Source of the DNA: Antedon mediterranea
Taxonomy: Eukaryota; Echinodermata; Crinoidea; Comatulida; Antedonidae
NCBI RefSeq assembly: GCF_964355755.1
Contig: NC_092670.1
Location: 40,971,795 to 41,031,794, forward strand
Direction: 5' to 3'
DNA: 60,000 nucleotides
Each line of letters starts with the position of its first letter. Position 1 is the stretch's first letter. The position numbers and the translations under genes are program-made. Below are positions 13,701 through 22,672 of the stretch, one piece after another. Under the pieces are notes generated by a model, which was not told where the DNA came from, ran no database searches, and worked only from the letters and a program-made list of their open reading frames with translations.

Positions 13701-14007
13701 TTTAAATTGAAACGGCACCTCTTATCTAGTTATGTTTAATTATCCTTTCACTCATTGTAGTTTTGATATTTAGTCTTTTCGGTACCCTGAATCTAAAAGT
13801 CTTCATTACTGTTTTTGTCCTGTTTCCGGTTCCCGTGTTGTCCTGTTTTTTTTTTTTTTCATTTTCTATGGGCTGCCTTATACAAGCTTTGCTTTTTAGG
13901 AATGTTGCCCCTCTTATTTCAATAATTTTTACTGCTAATTTTTATTTTCTATGAAAGACAAGAGAAATAAATGTTACTTTGATTGATTGATTGATTGATT
14001 GATACAG
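10739..14007 (+). mobile_element. CR1/L2/jockey-group LINE with intact ORF2
   Basis: Non-LTR retrotransposon of about 3.26 kb: a 31-nt leader, one long ORF (10770-13739), a 3' UTR and a terminal (TGAT)n microsatellite at 13978-14003. There is no poly-A tail; a short terminal repeat is typical of the CR1/L2 group. A possible 8-bp target-site duplication TGATACAG occurs at 10731-10738 and 14000-14007, but it overlaps the tail repeat. No ORF1 is visible between the 5' target copy and ORF2, so the copy is either a one-ORF type or 5'-truncated just before ORF2. A diverged tail of a relative sits at 2.45-2.63 kb on the minus strand. Confidence 0.85.
10770..13739 (+). CDS. LINE ORF2: endonuclease and reverse transcriptase
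   Basis: 989 aa, no stop or frameshift. The N-terminal exonuclease-endonuclease-phosphatase domain (about 38-260) shows HINSRSL, AVSETWL, GDFN near residue 180 and ISDHLP. The reverse transcriptase (about 480-770) shows PIFKTGDKSDSSNYRPIS, QFGFRKN, IDLSKAFDTIDH, GVPQGSLLGPLLF, the catalytic YADD at 713-716, and FLGVYLD. The C-terminal part ends in the SARSANQIRIPF- and GPKLWDNVP-like region usual for this group. No RNase H. The protein nicks target DNA and primes reverse transcription of its own RNA. All catalytic landmarks are intact, so recent activity is plausible. The first Met may not be the true start. Confidence 0.93.
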   Translation: MWKFLMILGKYCHIQLNCKYYQPDQLTNLIGELSNVKHFSSLHINSRSLLHNIDSFKLFLTNVNYDFDIIAVSETWLKDDNPLTNISSYSFISKNRLGRAGGGVGLYVRNNNVFKERTDLFLDPSLCDSLFIELELESNQNIIVGVIYRAPSLDTNAFIDAFDLLLNNIAKTNKEIYLLGDFNIDLLKHQSDNQSNNFVNSVFSNFLLPLINRPTRITRTSATLIDNILSNQIESSSLSGLFYSDISDHLPIFNITPLSNIPNRPKNYVSPNHTYRKFNETNISNINNDLSNMNWTGVYGTDDPNVALLSFETEFKRLYDKHFPIQEQSAGKKKIKTWMTDELLNSIKHKQKLYSKSLRYPNDKNINEYKQFRNSLNSLIKLTKRDYYEKKFKQQKDNIKGTWTIINSLIKTNESKHFEESTINCEGNLTNDPNIISNHLNNFFVNIGPTLAKNIDTSNANFKDYLPPPSINSLFLNPVTAFEIMDIVMRLKNSKAPGIDDINPSIIKQLIPFISEPLCYIFNLCFVNGTFPDTLKLAKVTPIFKTGDKSDSSNYRPISVLPIFSKILERLIYDRTYNYLQKNSILYNKQFGFRKNYNTSTALLQLTNEIVGAFERGEFAIGIFIDLSKAFDTIDHDILLYKLHTYGIRGPVYNLFKSYLSNRKQCTKFKHTLSDFLPIICGVPQGSLLGPLLFLLYINDIHNASNMFSFLLYADDTTLIYTDKNIDSLFKISTENLPKILTYFSANKLSVNLKKCCCMVFKNSQIPLNTSTFKLKIKDQLIPIVEKTKFLGVYLDCKLNWKHQITQVENKISKSSGIIYRLSSFIPQNILRILYCSLILPYLTYCNIIWGNTYPSYLNKLLLIQKKTVRYIANAPPLSHSNPLFSSFGLLKIQDINHLQQSVFLYSWLNSILPSHFNDLFSFNLNFHNHSTRSANQIRIPFFKTTSFKHSIKFTGPKLWDNVPVNIKSALSKKSFSFKLKRHLLSSYV

Positions 14008-14792
14008 AACTGAGATTCAGGTAAAGAACTGTTTTTTTCTGGTCAGTGGGTCATTCAACTATGAACAGGCTGATCAAACATCTTTCAGCACTGTACTCCC
14101 ATCCTTGGATCCATCTGCACTTACATGAGAAGATAATCACATTCCAACAGACAAAATGACTACAACAAATTCAATAGATTGACAAGCTTCCGAAGTAAAA
14201 TTAGGAAACTTTTCAAAAATAGAAGCCTTAATTGATCAATCGTCAAAATTTGAAAGTATAAAATCTTTCCTGTCAAGATTGTATTTAAAATTGCTTGAAG
14301 GTAAAAACTCATTACCAGCTGTTTTTGAGAATATTCAAAAATTAATTAGCTTCTAGAAATAATTTCTGATTGATATTTTGTAAATGAAATTAATCATATT
14401 GTTTCCACTTTTAAAATATTAACTATTTAGAAGTTTAATTTGAAGGAAGTTGCAAGGTATGAAAAGAATGCAATAATGGATGGATAGAGTGAAAGAAAAA
14501 ACAAATAAAGAGAATAGGAAGGACGTGAGTAGCAGAATAATAAAAGAGGGATTTAATTTCAAAGTAGAATAGAGTGGGAAAAGCGAGGTAGTTAATAAAT
14601 AAGAGTGGAAAATCATTTAGGATGTAATGAAGTCGAGAAATTAGAGTGAACAAAAAAGGAGGAAGTTGTTATAGGGTTCAGAATGCTAGAAATGATTGAA
14701 AGAAAAAAAATCACACCATAAGACCGTTTCTATTTTTTTTAAACTTCATTTAGAGAACAATTCCCTTCCATCTGAACTCATAAGTTTAAAAA
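14008..14792. other. no gene seen
   Basis: Flank of the LINE insertion. AT-rich, no coding or repeat structure recognised. Confidence 0.45.
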
Positions 14793-15000
14793 GCCAGCTG
14801 ATATCAAGGGGCCAGCTGATATCAAGGGGCCAGCTGATATCAAGGGGCCAGCTGATATCAAAGGGCCAGCTGATATCAAGGGGCCAGCTGATATCAAGGG
14901 GCCAGCTGATATCAAGGGGCTAGCTGATATCAAGGGGCCAGCTGATATCAAGGGGCCAGCTGATATCAAGGGGCCAGCTGATATCAAGGGGCCAGCTGAT
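14793..15000. repeat. 18-bp minisatellite, about 11.6 copies
   Basis: Unit CCAGCTGATATCAAGGGG in nearly perfect head-to-tail copies with single variants (AAAGGG, GGGGCT). Each unit has two palindromic hexamers, CAGCTG and GATATC. Since 18 is a multiple of 3, it opens spurious frames on both strands (LISRGQ and ISAGPL repeats). Confidence 0.97.
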
Positions 15001-15437
15001 ACAGCTCTCCAATATAAGCAAATAAGAACCTAATAATTAAAGGTAGAATGATAATAATAGAAAAATAATAAGATAAATAAATCGATAAATATATTTAAAA
15101 TTGTGTAATAATAACAATCGGTAAGTAAACATAAAATAATCATTTAATGTTATTAAATTGAAATAACGTCTTAATAACTATGTATTTAATTAATTAAATC
15201 ATTGAATTATTACAGTTTTATTTATTGCTGAATGAGACTTTAATGGTGTTTAGTGATAGTGTTCCAACAACACAAATTAATGTGTTAATATAATAATCTA
15301 ATTAAAAGTAAGTTAATGTTGATGTGATGATGAAGTCTTGTACATGTCTTTATTACCAAACATCTTATCATTTATCAACAAGACATGCCTAATAAGATTA
15401 TAATAATCTTGTTCTCACCTTGATCAATTTATTTAAT

Positions 15438-15510
15438 CTTGTAGTGATCCAGCAGGTATGTGCTTTACTTCCTATGGAAGGGTTGTTGGTTCAAGTCCTC
15501 ATTAGGGTCA
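15438..15510 (+). mobile_element. candidate tRNA-derived SINE head
   Basis: A-box-like TGATCCAGCAGGTA followed after a tRNA-like spacing by a B-box match GGTTCAAGTCC. No cloverleaf closes well, so it is a relic rather than a tRNA gene. The extent of any tail is not clear. Confidence 0.4.
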
Positions 15511-16019
15511 AGGGTATTGGTATAACAAGACAGGATATGAACAAACTAGTATTTGCCATTGACAACATTAAGCTAAATATACCGCCTGTTCTATAGATAT
15601 TACAATTTAACTCTAAACAATTATAAATGGATGGAGACATAAGCATAGACTTTAGCATCAGAAAACGTCTTATCCGACTGCTAAAGTACAGGTCACAGGG
15701 GCTAGCACATTTTATACACAAGGGACACTTTTAAATTGAGAAAAGTAGTGAAAACAGGAAAGTACCCTTTTCTTGTTAGGCATCCATCAGTATATATGGA
15801 GCCTTTACAACAACAACAAAATATTACAAAAAATGTGTTGAAATTATTCCCTCAAAGTGAACTTTATTCAAAAATTAAAATGTTTTCTAGTTTTTCTCCT
15901 TCCTTATTAAGTAAAAGATTGTAGAGTCATAAACAAACAGTAAGTATTCACCCTTACAGTAGATGCAGCTATTGTTGACATGTAATGATGCTATCATAAA
16001 AACTTATGGGGAAACGTAG

Positions 16020-16090
16020 GCTAGTCCTATAGTTTGGTACTACATACTAACTAGAGGGTTCGAATCCAGAAGTAACTTCGAAGCAAATCT
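16020..16090 (+). mobile_element. candidate tRNA-derived SINE head
   Basis: Contains the B-box match GGGTTCGAATCC (about 16056-16067) and a weak A-box-like TATAGTTTGGTA upstream. Likely a degraded SINE head; a functional tRNA is unlikely because no acceptor stem pairs. Confidence 0.3.
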
Positions 16091-16527
16091 GTTTGTAAAC
16101 CGAAACTGGAAGATTGTTTTAAACTAGTGCTAAGAGACACTGAAAACAATAACAGAGTTCTGTAGTCAATGTATCCCCGATGGTTATTTAAAAAAAAGTA
16201 TTTGCATTGTGTCCACCTGACTGAATTAAGTATAATTTTATATAGGCCTAAATACATAATTGAATACTACAGAATAAACTGTTACCTTTCTTGGGCCTCA
16301 CTACCTTTCATAATCAGTCAAAAGAGAAGGGGAAATGGAACGCCGAGTAGACCTACCATTCTTTAATCAGTCTAGCCAACAACATTATGATAACTCAAAC
16401 TGAAAATCTTAAATTTAATTTAATTAACATTCTGAATTAACCTCAGTTTCAAGTAGTTATAAACAAAATAAAGTTAGAATGTAAATAGAGGATTACATTT
16501 ATAGAATGTTTCATTTGATTCTGACTC

Positions 16528-16591
16528 AAGTAGGCCATGCTCACAATGATAGACACAAGTAAGTAGGCCATGCTCACAATGATAGACACAA
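16528..16591. repeat. about 32-bp direct duplication
   Basis: Two tandem copies of AAGTAGGCCATGCTCACAAT plus GATAGACACA, nearly identical. Confidence 0.8.
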
Positions 16592-18240
16592 ATAACTCAA
16601 TTCAATTTAAATAACATTTAATAATTTAAAAGCTATTTATAAAATTATATTCGAGTGTGAGGGTTGGAGTTCCTGCTGTTTATTATTTTAAAAGTTTTTA
16701 AATGTCCTAAATTTTAAAATGAGTAATATTTTACAGCATCTGTCAATCATATGTGGATACAATGAACACTAATTTTATATTCCAGTGTGCCAGGCCTATC
16801 AAGGATTCTATGCACTTTTAATTGTTTTCTGTTTAAACTAAATGTGATAATCACATCACATTAATTGCCTGAAATTAACTTGAATATAAGGAAAATAAAT
16901 AATTAAGTTGTCATTAGCATTTTAGTAAAGACTTAGTAGTCAAGGTTACTTAGCATTGTGATGTATATGAACATTAATATAAGAATATTGAATATTACTT
17001 TTCACATGTATTTTCAGGTTTGGAGAGTCATATCCCTTTGATTGTAATCTCTATCAGCTGTTTCTCAGCTACCTTGGTTAAGCCATAACATTTTGAATAC
17101 TATTTTTGCATACCAAAACTCCAGAGTTTACTACTCTGGCACACACACATCAAACAAAACGTTGGTGTTGGCGCCCCTGGGTGTGTGAATTAGACTTAAC
17201 AGCAGAGATGGAAAAAACTGAACATTTATTTTTTTAAATTTATTGTAATCTAAAATCGAGAGACGGTAGCAATTCTAGTTCAAAAGTTCATCTTTTCTTC
17301 AATCAAATTTAATTATTAATAGTTTTGTCATTATCTTTGTCATTATCTTCACCTGACTCATCTTGTCACTTTTAACATGAAATAAAGTATTTTTATATCA
17401 GCTTTACATAGTAATCACCTGATTCTCAGTACATACTGTATGGCATTAATAAATGATACAGTTTCACATGTGATACAATGTGACACCGTATTACACAATT
17501 TGCCTAGAACACAGTACAAATTATAAATAAATACAGAGAATAAGCTATACACATGGCATTATACTGTACGATATGATACAATATTATTGTCATTTTAACA
17601 ATGAGGTACAAATGAAATTTTGTTGGTTTACATTTTGATTTATATACAATACCAGTATCTTGGCAAATGCAGTGCATCACATGGCGGTGCCTGCATTGCA
17701 GTATGTTAATGCTTATGGCCTATAAATGATACAGGGTATCACATGTGACATATGTGACTCTGTATTTCACAATTTGCCTAGAACGATGTACAAAAATGTG
17801 TTGATAAACAAGTTAAAAGTACACCTAATTAAATATGAATTAATTCTTAGGAGTTGCAAGTCATATTACTGTCTGTTAAATAATTATATTTCATGGTTAA
17901 ACAAATTGCCATCGTGATAAATATTAAATCATGATAATTATATTTGATAAATGTCCTTGTGAATGGCTCTAAGATGACCATTGTGAGAGCAGTTGCTGCA
18001 ATAATTATGATTAAAAGTTTGAAGTTAAAACTTTGTATAAATAAGGGTTATGGTCTTTTTCTTGAGTGATAATTGTTGCCGCAATAATTGTCTTTGTTTA
18101 ATATTTAAAATATTGATGAATAAGGCAAATATACAGGTTATTAAATTTATGGAAATAAATGGCGGGACAGCATCAAACAAAAACATCTGATTATAAAAAC
18201 TGGGGAATCTCACTTTCTAAAGTAATAATGGAAACAGTAT

Positions 18241-18498
18241 ACCGTACATCCCCGGGTATAATCCCACTTCACTCTGGGTCTAATCCTACCCCCTACTTTA
18301 TGTCTGATTACATAAACAGGCACATCCCTGGGTGTAGTCCCAGTATTGACTTTTGGTCTGAACTGTATCAAGTTCAGATGAGTTTTTACAAGAAATGTTT
18401 ACCAATAATTTTTTTTCCAGAACCAAGGGTTTCTCCAGGTAAAGTCCGACCCCCAATTTCATGTTCTAGTACTTGAATTATACCAGAGGATATACGGT
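18241..18498. mobile_element. MITE family C with 24-bp terminal inverted repeats
   Basis: The left end ACCGTACATCCCCGGGTATA and the right end, reverse-complemented, ACCGTATATCCTCTGGTATA match at about 20 of 24 positions, and most differences are C versus T. The interior repeats the words CTGGGT(C/G)TA(A/G)TCC. The open frame across it (18159-18476) has no recognisable domain and is treated as spurious. Confidence 0.6.
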
Positions 18499-18499
18499 A

Positions 18500-18655
18500 T
18501 GTTCACAACCAGATAGATAAAGAGTCTCATTTGAGGCTTAGTGGAGTTGTGACTTATAACCCTGGCACTATGTCAGAATTGAACCCTGGATCTTGGGATT
18601 GGAAAGCAATTTTTAACCACCAAGCTACAGCTCCACTACAATATGAAGAAGTCCA
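18500..18655 (-). mobile_element. tRNA-derived SINE
   Basis: On the minus strand an A-box-like TAGCTTGGTGGTTAA is followed by a B-box GGTTCAATTC, then GTCACAACTCCACT. This matches the layout of the plus-strand SINE at 49.86 kb (CTCTTGGTGGTTATGG, GGTTCAAGCC, ACAACTCCACT), so the two belong to one family. It directly abuts MITE family C. Confidence 0.6.
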
Positions 18656-19326
18656 TCCCTTAAAAATGATATAAAATAGTAATATCACGCGGAGAGGATC
18701 CCTGACGGTATCATGACTGGAAAAAAGAAATACTAAATACGAGGGCAGGAAAATGATCACTAATACCAAACAGCTGCAGAACCTATGTACAAAATCCTTG
18801 CATTTCAAACAAAAAATGGTCATATAAGCTAAGCTAAGGTTTGCACACGTTTCAGCATTAGAAGTCAATGCCACAAAGTAACTTACTTGGGGAAGGACAG
18901 GGGCAAGGGTGCCAACTGTGTATAGTTAAATAAACCCCTCTATATTCATCCTCGTTCTCACACTCATCAAAGTAAAGCTGTACAGCAACAAGTAAACAAT
19001 TAATATATGTGTACTGTGTTTCAGATGTCAGTATGAATAAGTATCTATCTTAAAATATCAGACATGTTGTATGTGAACATTAGGACAAGTTCTAAATATA
19101 GATCACAATCATACACATGGCAACATTGTCTTTGTGAAAGTTTACAATCATCAGAGGGCTACCCTACTGAAAGAAAACGAAATATATATATGCATTTGTG
19201 AATAGGCTGAAGCGTCCTAGAATTAAAAGAAAAACAAATCTTGGAAATGTGTTATTTGCACTGTTCAAAATATCAGGCCTACATTATATATGCAAAGGGA
19301 ACTTTTTCCTATAGATAACCATCATG

Positions 19327-19462
19327 AAGCTCTGTCTACACTATCAAACCTTATGTGACAAACGTGATGAGTCCATATGGACATGATGATGTCATATAAC
19401 TACCATATTTGGGCACATCATGCTTTTTGGTAAAACTAGTTTGATAGTGTAGACAGAGCTTA
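19327..19462. mobile_element. MITE family A, copy 2
   Basis: Complete element: AAGCTCTGTCTACACTATCA at the left and its inverse at the right. The interior has CCATATGGACATGATGATG and a perfect CArG-type CCATATTTGG at 19403-19412. Confidence 0.9.
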
Positions 19463-19517
19463 AGTTTGTATATTACACGAAGATGAAACAATATACAGAT
19501 ATTGACTGCTTAGAGGT

Positions 19518-19624
19518 TAAATATAAGATTAGACATCCCCGAGGGAATGATATTATGTTCGAGGGAATATATAATTCCCAAGAACTTAATATCATTCCCG
19601 AGGGGATGTCTAATCTTATATTTT
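19518..19624. repeat. imperfect palindrome of about 105 bp
   Basis: Left arm ATAAGATTAGACATCCCC and GAGGGAATGATATTA, right arm the inverse (TAATATCATTCCC, GAGGGGATGTCTAATCTTAT). The roughly 30-bp centre again contains GAGGGAAT..ATTCCC. Foldback element, unrelated in sequence to MITE families A-C. Confidence 0.85.
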
Positions 19625-21135
19625 ACCGATATAAAAGGTGATATCTGTTATATTACATAGCCAACAACAAGTAGAATATCAGGCTGCTGGGTCGGGTAGC
19701 TAGGCTAGGCCTCCTTTTTGTATTGTATGTAAACAAGCTGCCCAGACACCTTACCTTTCGAAGAATAATATACAGATAATTACTAATTAATGATTCCTTG
19801 ACAATAACATATTCACTAGCCTAGGTCGTTTAAATAATTACAGAAGAATTTCCATCAATAAGCCTACATTAATAATACTAATATTATAATATCCGGTAGG
19901 CCGAATAAATAATAATTCGTCTTCTTTCGAGCCAAATCACCAGATGTTCAGTGCGTCGCGCGCGTACCCCAATCACAAACTGTGTTTCATCACATCTAGG
20001 GAGGACTAAAAATAAATGAGGGCGCTATGTATGCATAGTTTAAATAGTTTAGATGACTAATTTCGTCAAGCAAGTTCCATGTCGCAGCGCATGAAGCGTT
20101 GTCTTGTGATGGAGTGACAATTTCATCGCGAGTTCAAGTAGTTGACTTTTGTTTATTTATCGGCAAACGCGAGTGTTGCCACACGAAAATTACACACTCA
20201 ATATCATCGTACTCGAGAATTTATATGATTAGTGATAGGGACACGATAATTACGCAAAAATTACTCAGTCAATATCATCGTTCTCGAGGATATATACGAT
20301 TTACGATCCTCGCAGCGGAAGTCATGTGATGCAGTTTCAACCAATCACATTCGCGTATTTACATAGGCTATGTAATAACAATGTATAGTTTCTTTCCTCA
20401 TACTCATTCAAGTATGCTTAAAAACAAACACAAGCATGTAATTCATATTCATATAGAATTAAATTTGGGAAAAAATATGACGTCTATTAAAAAGTTTCAT
20501 TACCTTCAAAACAATTGTTGGTAATCATAATGTGACTAGATGGCAATATTGTGCTTTCAACAACACACCACCGAAACTTAAAATATCTTTCAAAATCATT
20601 GAAAAATAATTTGATTTATTAGTAAAAACTCTTTGAATCCTCAGGGGGACTGTTTATATCTTGAAAGTAACCAGATGGATTAGTGACACCGGTAACTGCT
20701 AGAAATCAACATACCCTGAAGGTTACCAGGGTAACACTAGGGATGTCACTGGGGACTAACAGACTTGGTCATCCAAATATTTGTCAATCGAATACTTACA
20801 GAGAAATTATAATTGTTGAAATTCAAGGCTAGAAATTGCATAGAACAATAGTATTAATATTCTATATAATCAAAAATACAAGGTGACAAGTTGTCACCTT
20901 GTATTCACAAGTTATATTATAGTGAAGAGGGTGGGTCTTTACTGTACCTCTAGTTATTGTCTTTTTTATGTTGTTAGACCACCAGTCGGCATTTCAATTT
21001 TGTCCTGGCATTTCTGATATATTATAAGTATGAAACGACATGTGTGCCAAAATATCTTTCTACCCAAATTAAGTTGAAATGTCATCTAGAACATTCACAT
21101 GGTACAGTAGTATACTACTGTACTAAAATACATTA
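19625..21135. other. no gene seen; relatively CpG-containing stretch
   Basis: Around 19,920-20,330 CpG dinucleotides are more frequent than in the surroundings, and a diverged 40-bp direct repeat occurs (ACTCAATATCATCGTACTCGAG and CAGTCAATATCATCGTTCTCGAG). No coding frame with recognisable content on either strand. Confidence 0.35.
20875..20905. repeat. perfect 31-bp palindrome, 1-nt spacer
   Basis: AATACAAGGTGACAA, a single G, then TTGTCACCTTGTATT: 15-nt arms without mismatch. Same geometry as the larger palindrome at 3125-3179. Confidence 0.9.
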
Positions 21136-21232
21136 TGTCCCATATATGGACATGATGATGTCATATCATTACCATATTTGGGCACATCACACTTATTTTG
21201 TCAATTTATTTTGATATTGTAGACAGAGCTTT
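21136..21232. mobile_element. MITE family A, copy 3 (half element)
   Basis: Right portion only: CCATATATGGACATGATGATG, the CArG-type motif at 21172-21181, GGGCACATCACACTT and the right terminus GTAGACAGAGCTTTA. A second CArG-type match CCATATATGG lies at 21140-21149. Confidence 0.85.
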
Positions 21233-21924
21233 ACACACATCAATCTTGCTTGTGTTTTGTATTTTAATGATGTATTTTATCTGTATTTTACCAAACCTGC
21301 CAACTATTCCTTGTCAGTTCATTTTCAAAACTCAAGAAAATCAACTAAGTAGTATAATCCCTTCTTGTGTAAGTGGATGCCTGTTGAATTGTGGGACTAT
21401 CACACATACCCAGTTGCATGTCACCTAAATGAATGTTTCCTTAAAGCATACCTACAAAGTTTATGTTTTAAAAATATTCAAACCCAGAGGAAATACTGGG
21501 TTTTGTCTACATTACAAAACAGAAAGTTCAGATAAATTGGAAAAGTACATGTGGTGAAGTGTGTACTGAACTTTCATGTTGCTTCACTGCCATGTTATAC
21601 AAATATTTCCTCCAAGCATGAATTTCTTGGCAAGCCAGACCATGTTTTTAAGTGTGTACTTATGTATCAATTTTAATTTTAGATTGCAAAGCTGGTCTAC
21701 TGTGTAGGTAAGTCAGTTACTATGTTATGCGAAACTTTGGTACAATGGAGCTTCAATATAATCTATATTAGGATTAGGAAATCACATTAGAATGTGTCCA
21801 ACCATCACACAATATAAGAATGTAGCAGTATATATATAAAATAAACTCAAGTCATAATATTGCGAATTAAAAAATGGCTTGTCCCTCTTTTTTTTTTTAA
21901 GTTTGTTTTATTTAATATAGGAAT

Positions 21925-22245
21925 GTTGTTGAAGCAAAATTAAACATAAATGCTATTGAACCATAAACCTAATTTAATTCATAGGTCCATAACATTCAAA
22001 GGTCCATCAATAAACCATGTCGTTGAAGCAAAATTAAACATAAATGCTATTGAACCATGAACCTAATTTAATTCATAGGTCTATAACATTCAAAGGTCCA
22101 TCAATTCATAGGTCTATAACATTCAAAGGTCCATCAATTCATAGGTCTATAACATTCAAATGTCCATCAATTCATAGGTCTATAACATTCAAATGTCCAT
22201 CAATTCATAGGTCTATAACATTCAAAGGTCCATCAATAAACCATG
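21925..22245. repeat. nested direct repeats, 33-bp unit within a 90-bp duplication
   Basis: A block starting GTTGAAGCAAAATTAAACAT is duplicated at about 21,930 and 22,021. Inside the second copy the 33-bp unit with ATTCATAGGTCTATAACATT is repeated about five times. It opens a spurious plus-strand frame. Confidence 0.85.
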
Positions 22246-22291
22246 AAGGTATGATTAATGTAGTTTACAATTCTCTGTATAAAAACAAGAC

Positions 22292-22460
22292 TAAAGCTCT
22301 GTCTACACTATCAAAGTTTATGTGCCAAATGTGGAGTCACATCACTACCATTTGGGTATCACTAACATATTTGTGTATATCAGTACCATATTTGGGTATA
22401 TTACTACCATATTTGGGCACATCACAGTTTTAGTTTTTAGATAGTGTAGACAGAGCTTTA
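22292..22460. mobile_element. MITE family A, copy 4 (internally expanded)
   Basis: Both termini present. The interior word ACCATATTTGGGTAT is repeated, giving CCATATTTGG at 22386-22395 and 22407-22416. The copy lies 90 bp downstream of UBR3 exon 28. Confidence 0.9.
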
Positions 22461-22550
22461 GTTAAACAAAGAGTAGACTTTAAAACAGAAACATAGTTTG
22501 TGTTGTTGCAGTTATTTGTTTAATTATAAAGTAAGTAGCCTTAGGCTTAC

Positions 22551-22672
22551 CATTCTCTTTGGTTTCTCTTTCCATGCCAGTCTTTCTTCCTGTGTGAATC
22601 GACAACTTAAGGCAGTTAAGATTTGGGTGCATGTTAACCTCCACACGACTTTCGCAATGTATTGAAAATGAT
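22551..22672 (-). CDS. UBR3: UBR3 exon 28 (last found)
   Basis: Encodes [20 protein letters not shown] and [11 protein letters not shown], matching FTCIVKVLF and EEDRSAWKH. It ends in phase 0 at a good donor, GTAAGC, so more exons must follow. Confidence 0.93.

Larger units (their letters stand above)
15001..18240. other. no gene seen; two tRNA-like SINE candidates and short duplications
   Basis: About 3.2 kb without a supportable exon on either strand. It contains the entries at 15438, 16020 and 16528. A diverged direct duplication of about 85 bp also occurs (17437-17520 and 17716-17798), sharing AATGATACAG and CACAATTTGCCTAGAAC. Confidence 0.45.

Noticed and set aside
14696-14987. LISRGQ and ISAGPL repeat peptides
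   Set aside because: Frames opened by the 18-bp array, with no start context or neighbouring exon.
18159-18476. 105-codon frame MAGQHQTKTSD..
   Set aside because: Mostly overlaps MITE family C and its internal repeats; no domain.
19681-19780. Minus-strand donor CGAAAG/GTAAGG near 19,760
   Set aside because: A good donor, but no acceptor-bounded coding segment upstream on the minus strand could be linked to UBR3 or another protein.
21683-21708. Plus-strand mini-exon (TTTTAG, 25 nt, GTAAGT)
   Set aside because: Strong splice signals, but no neighbouring coding segment on the plus strand joins it.
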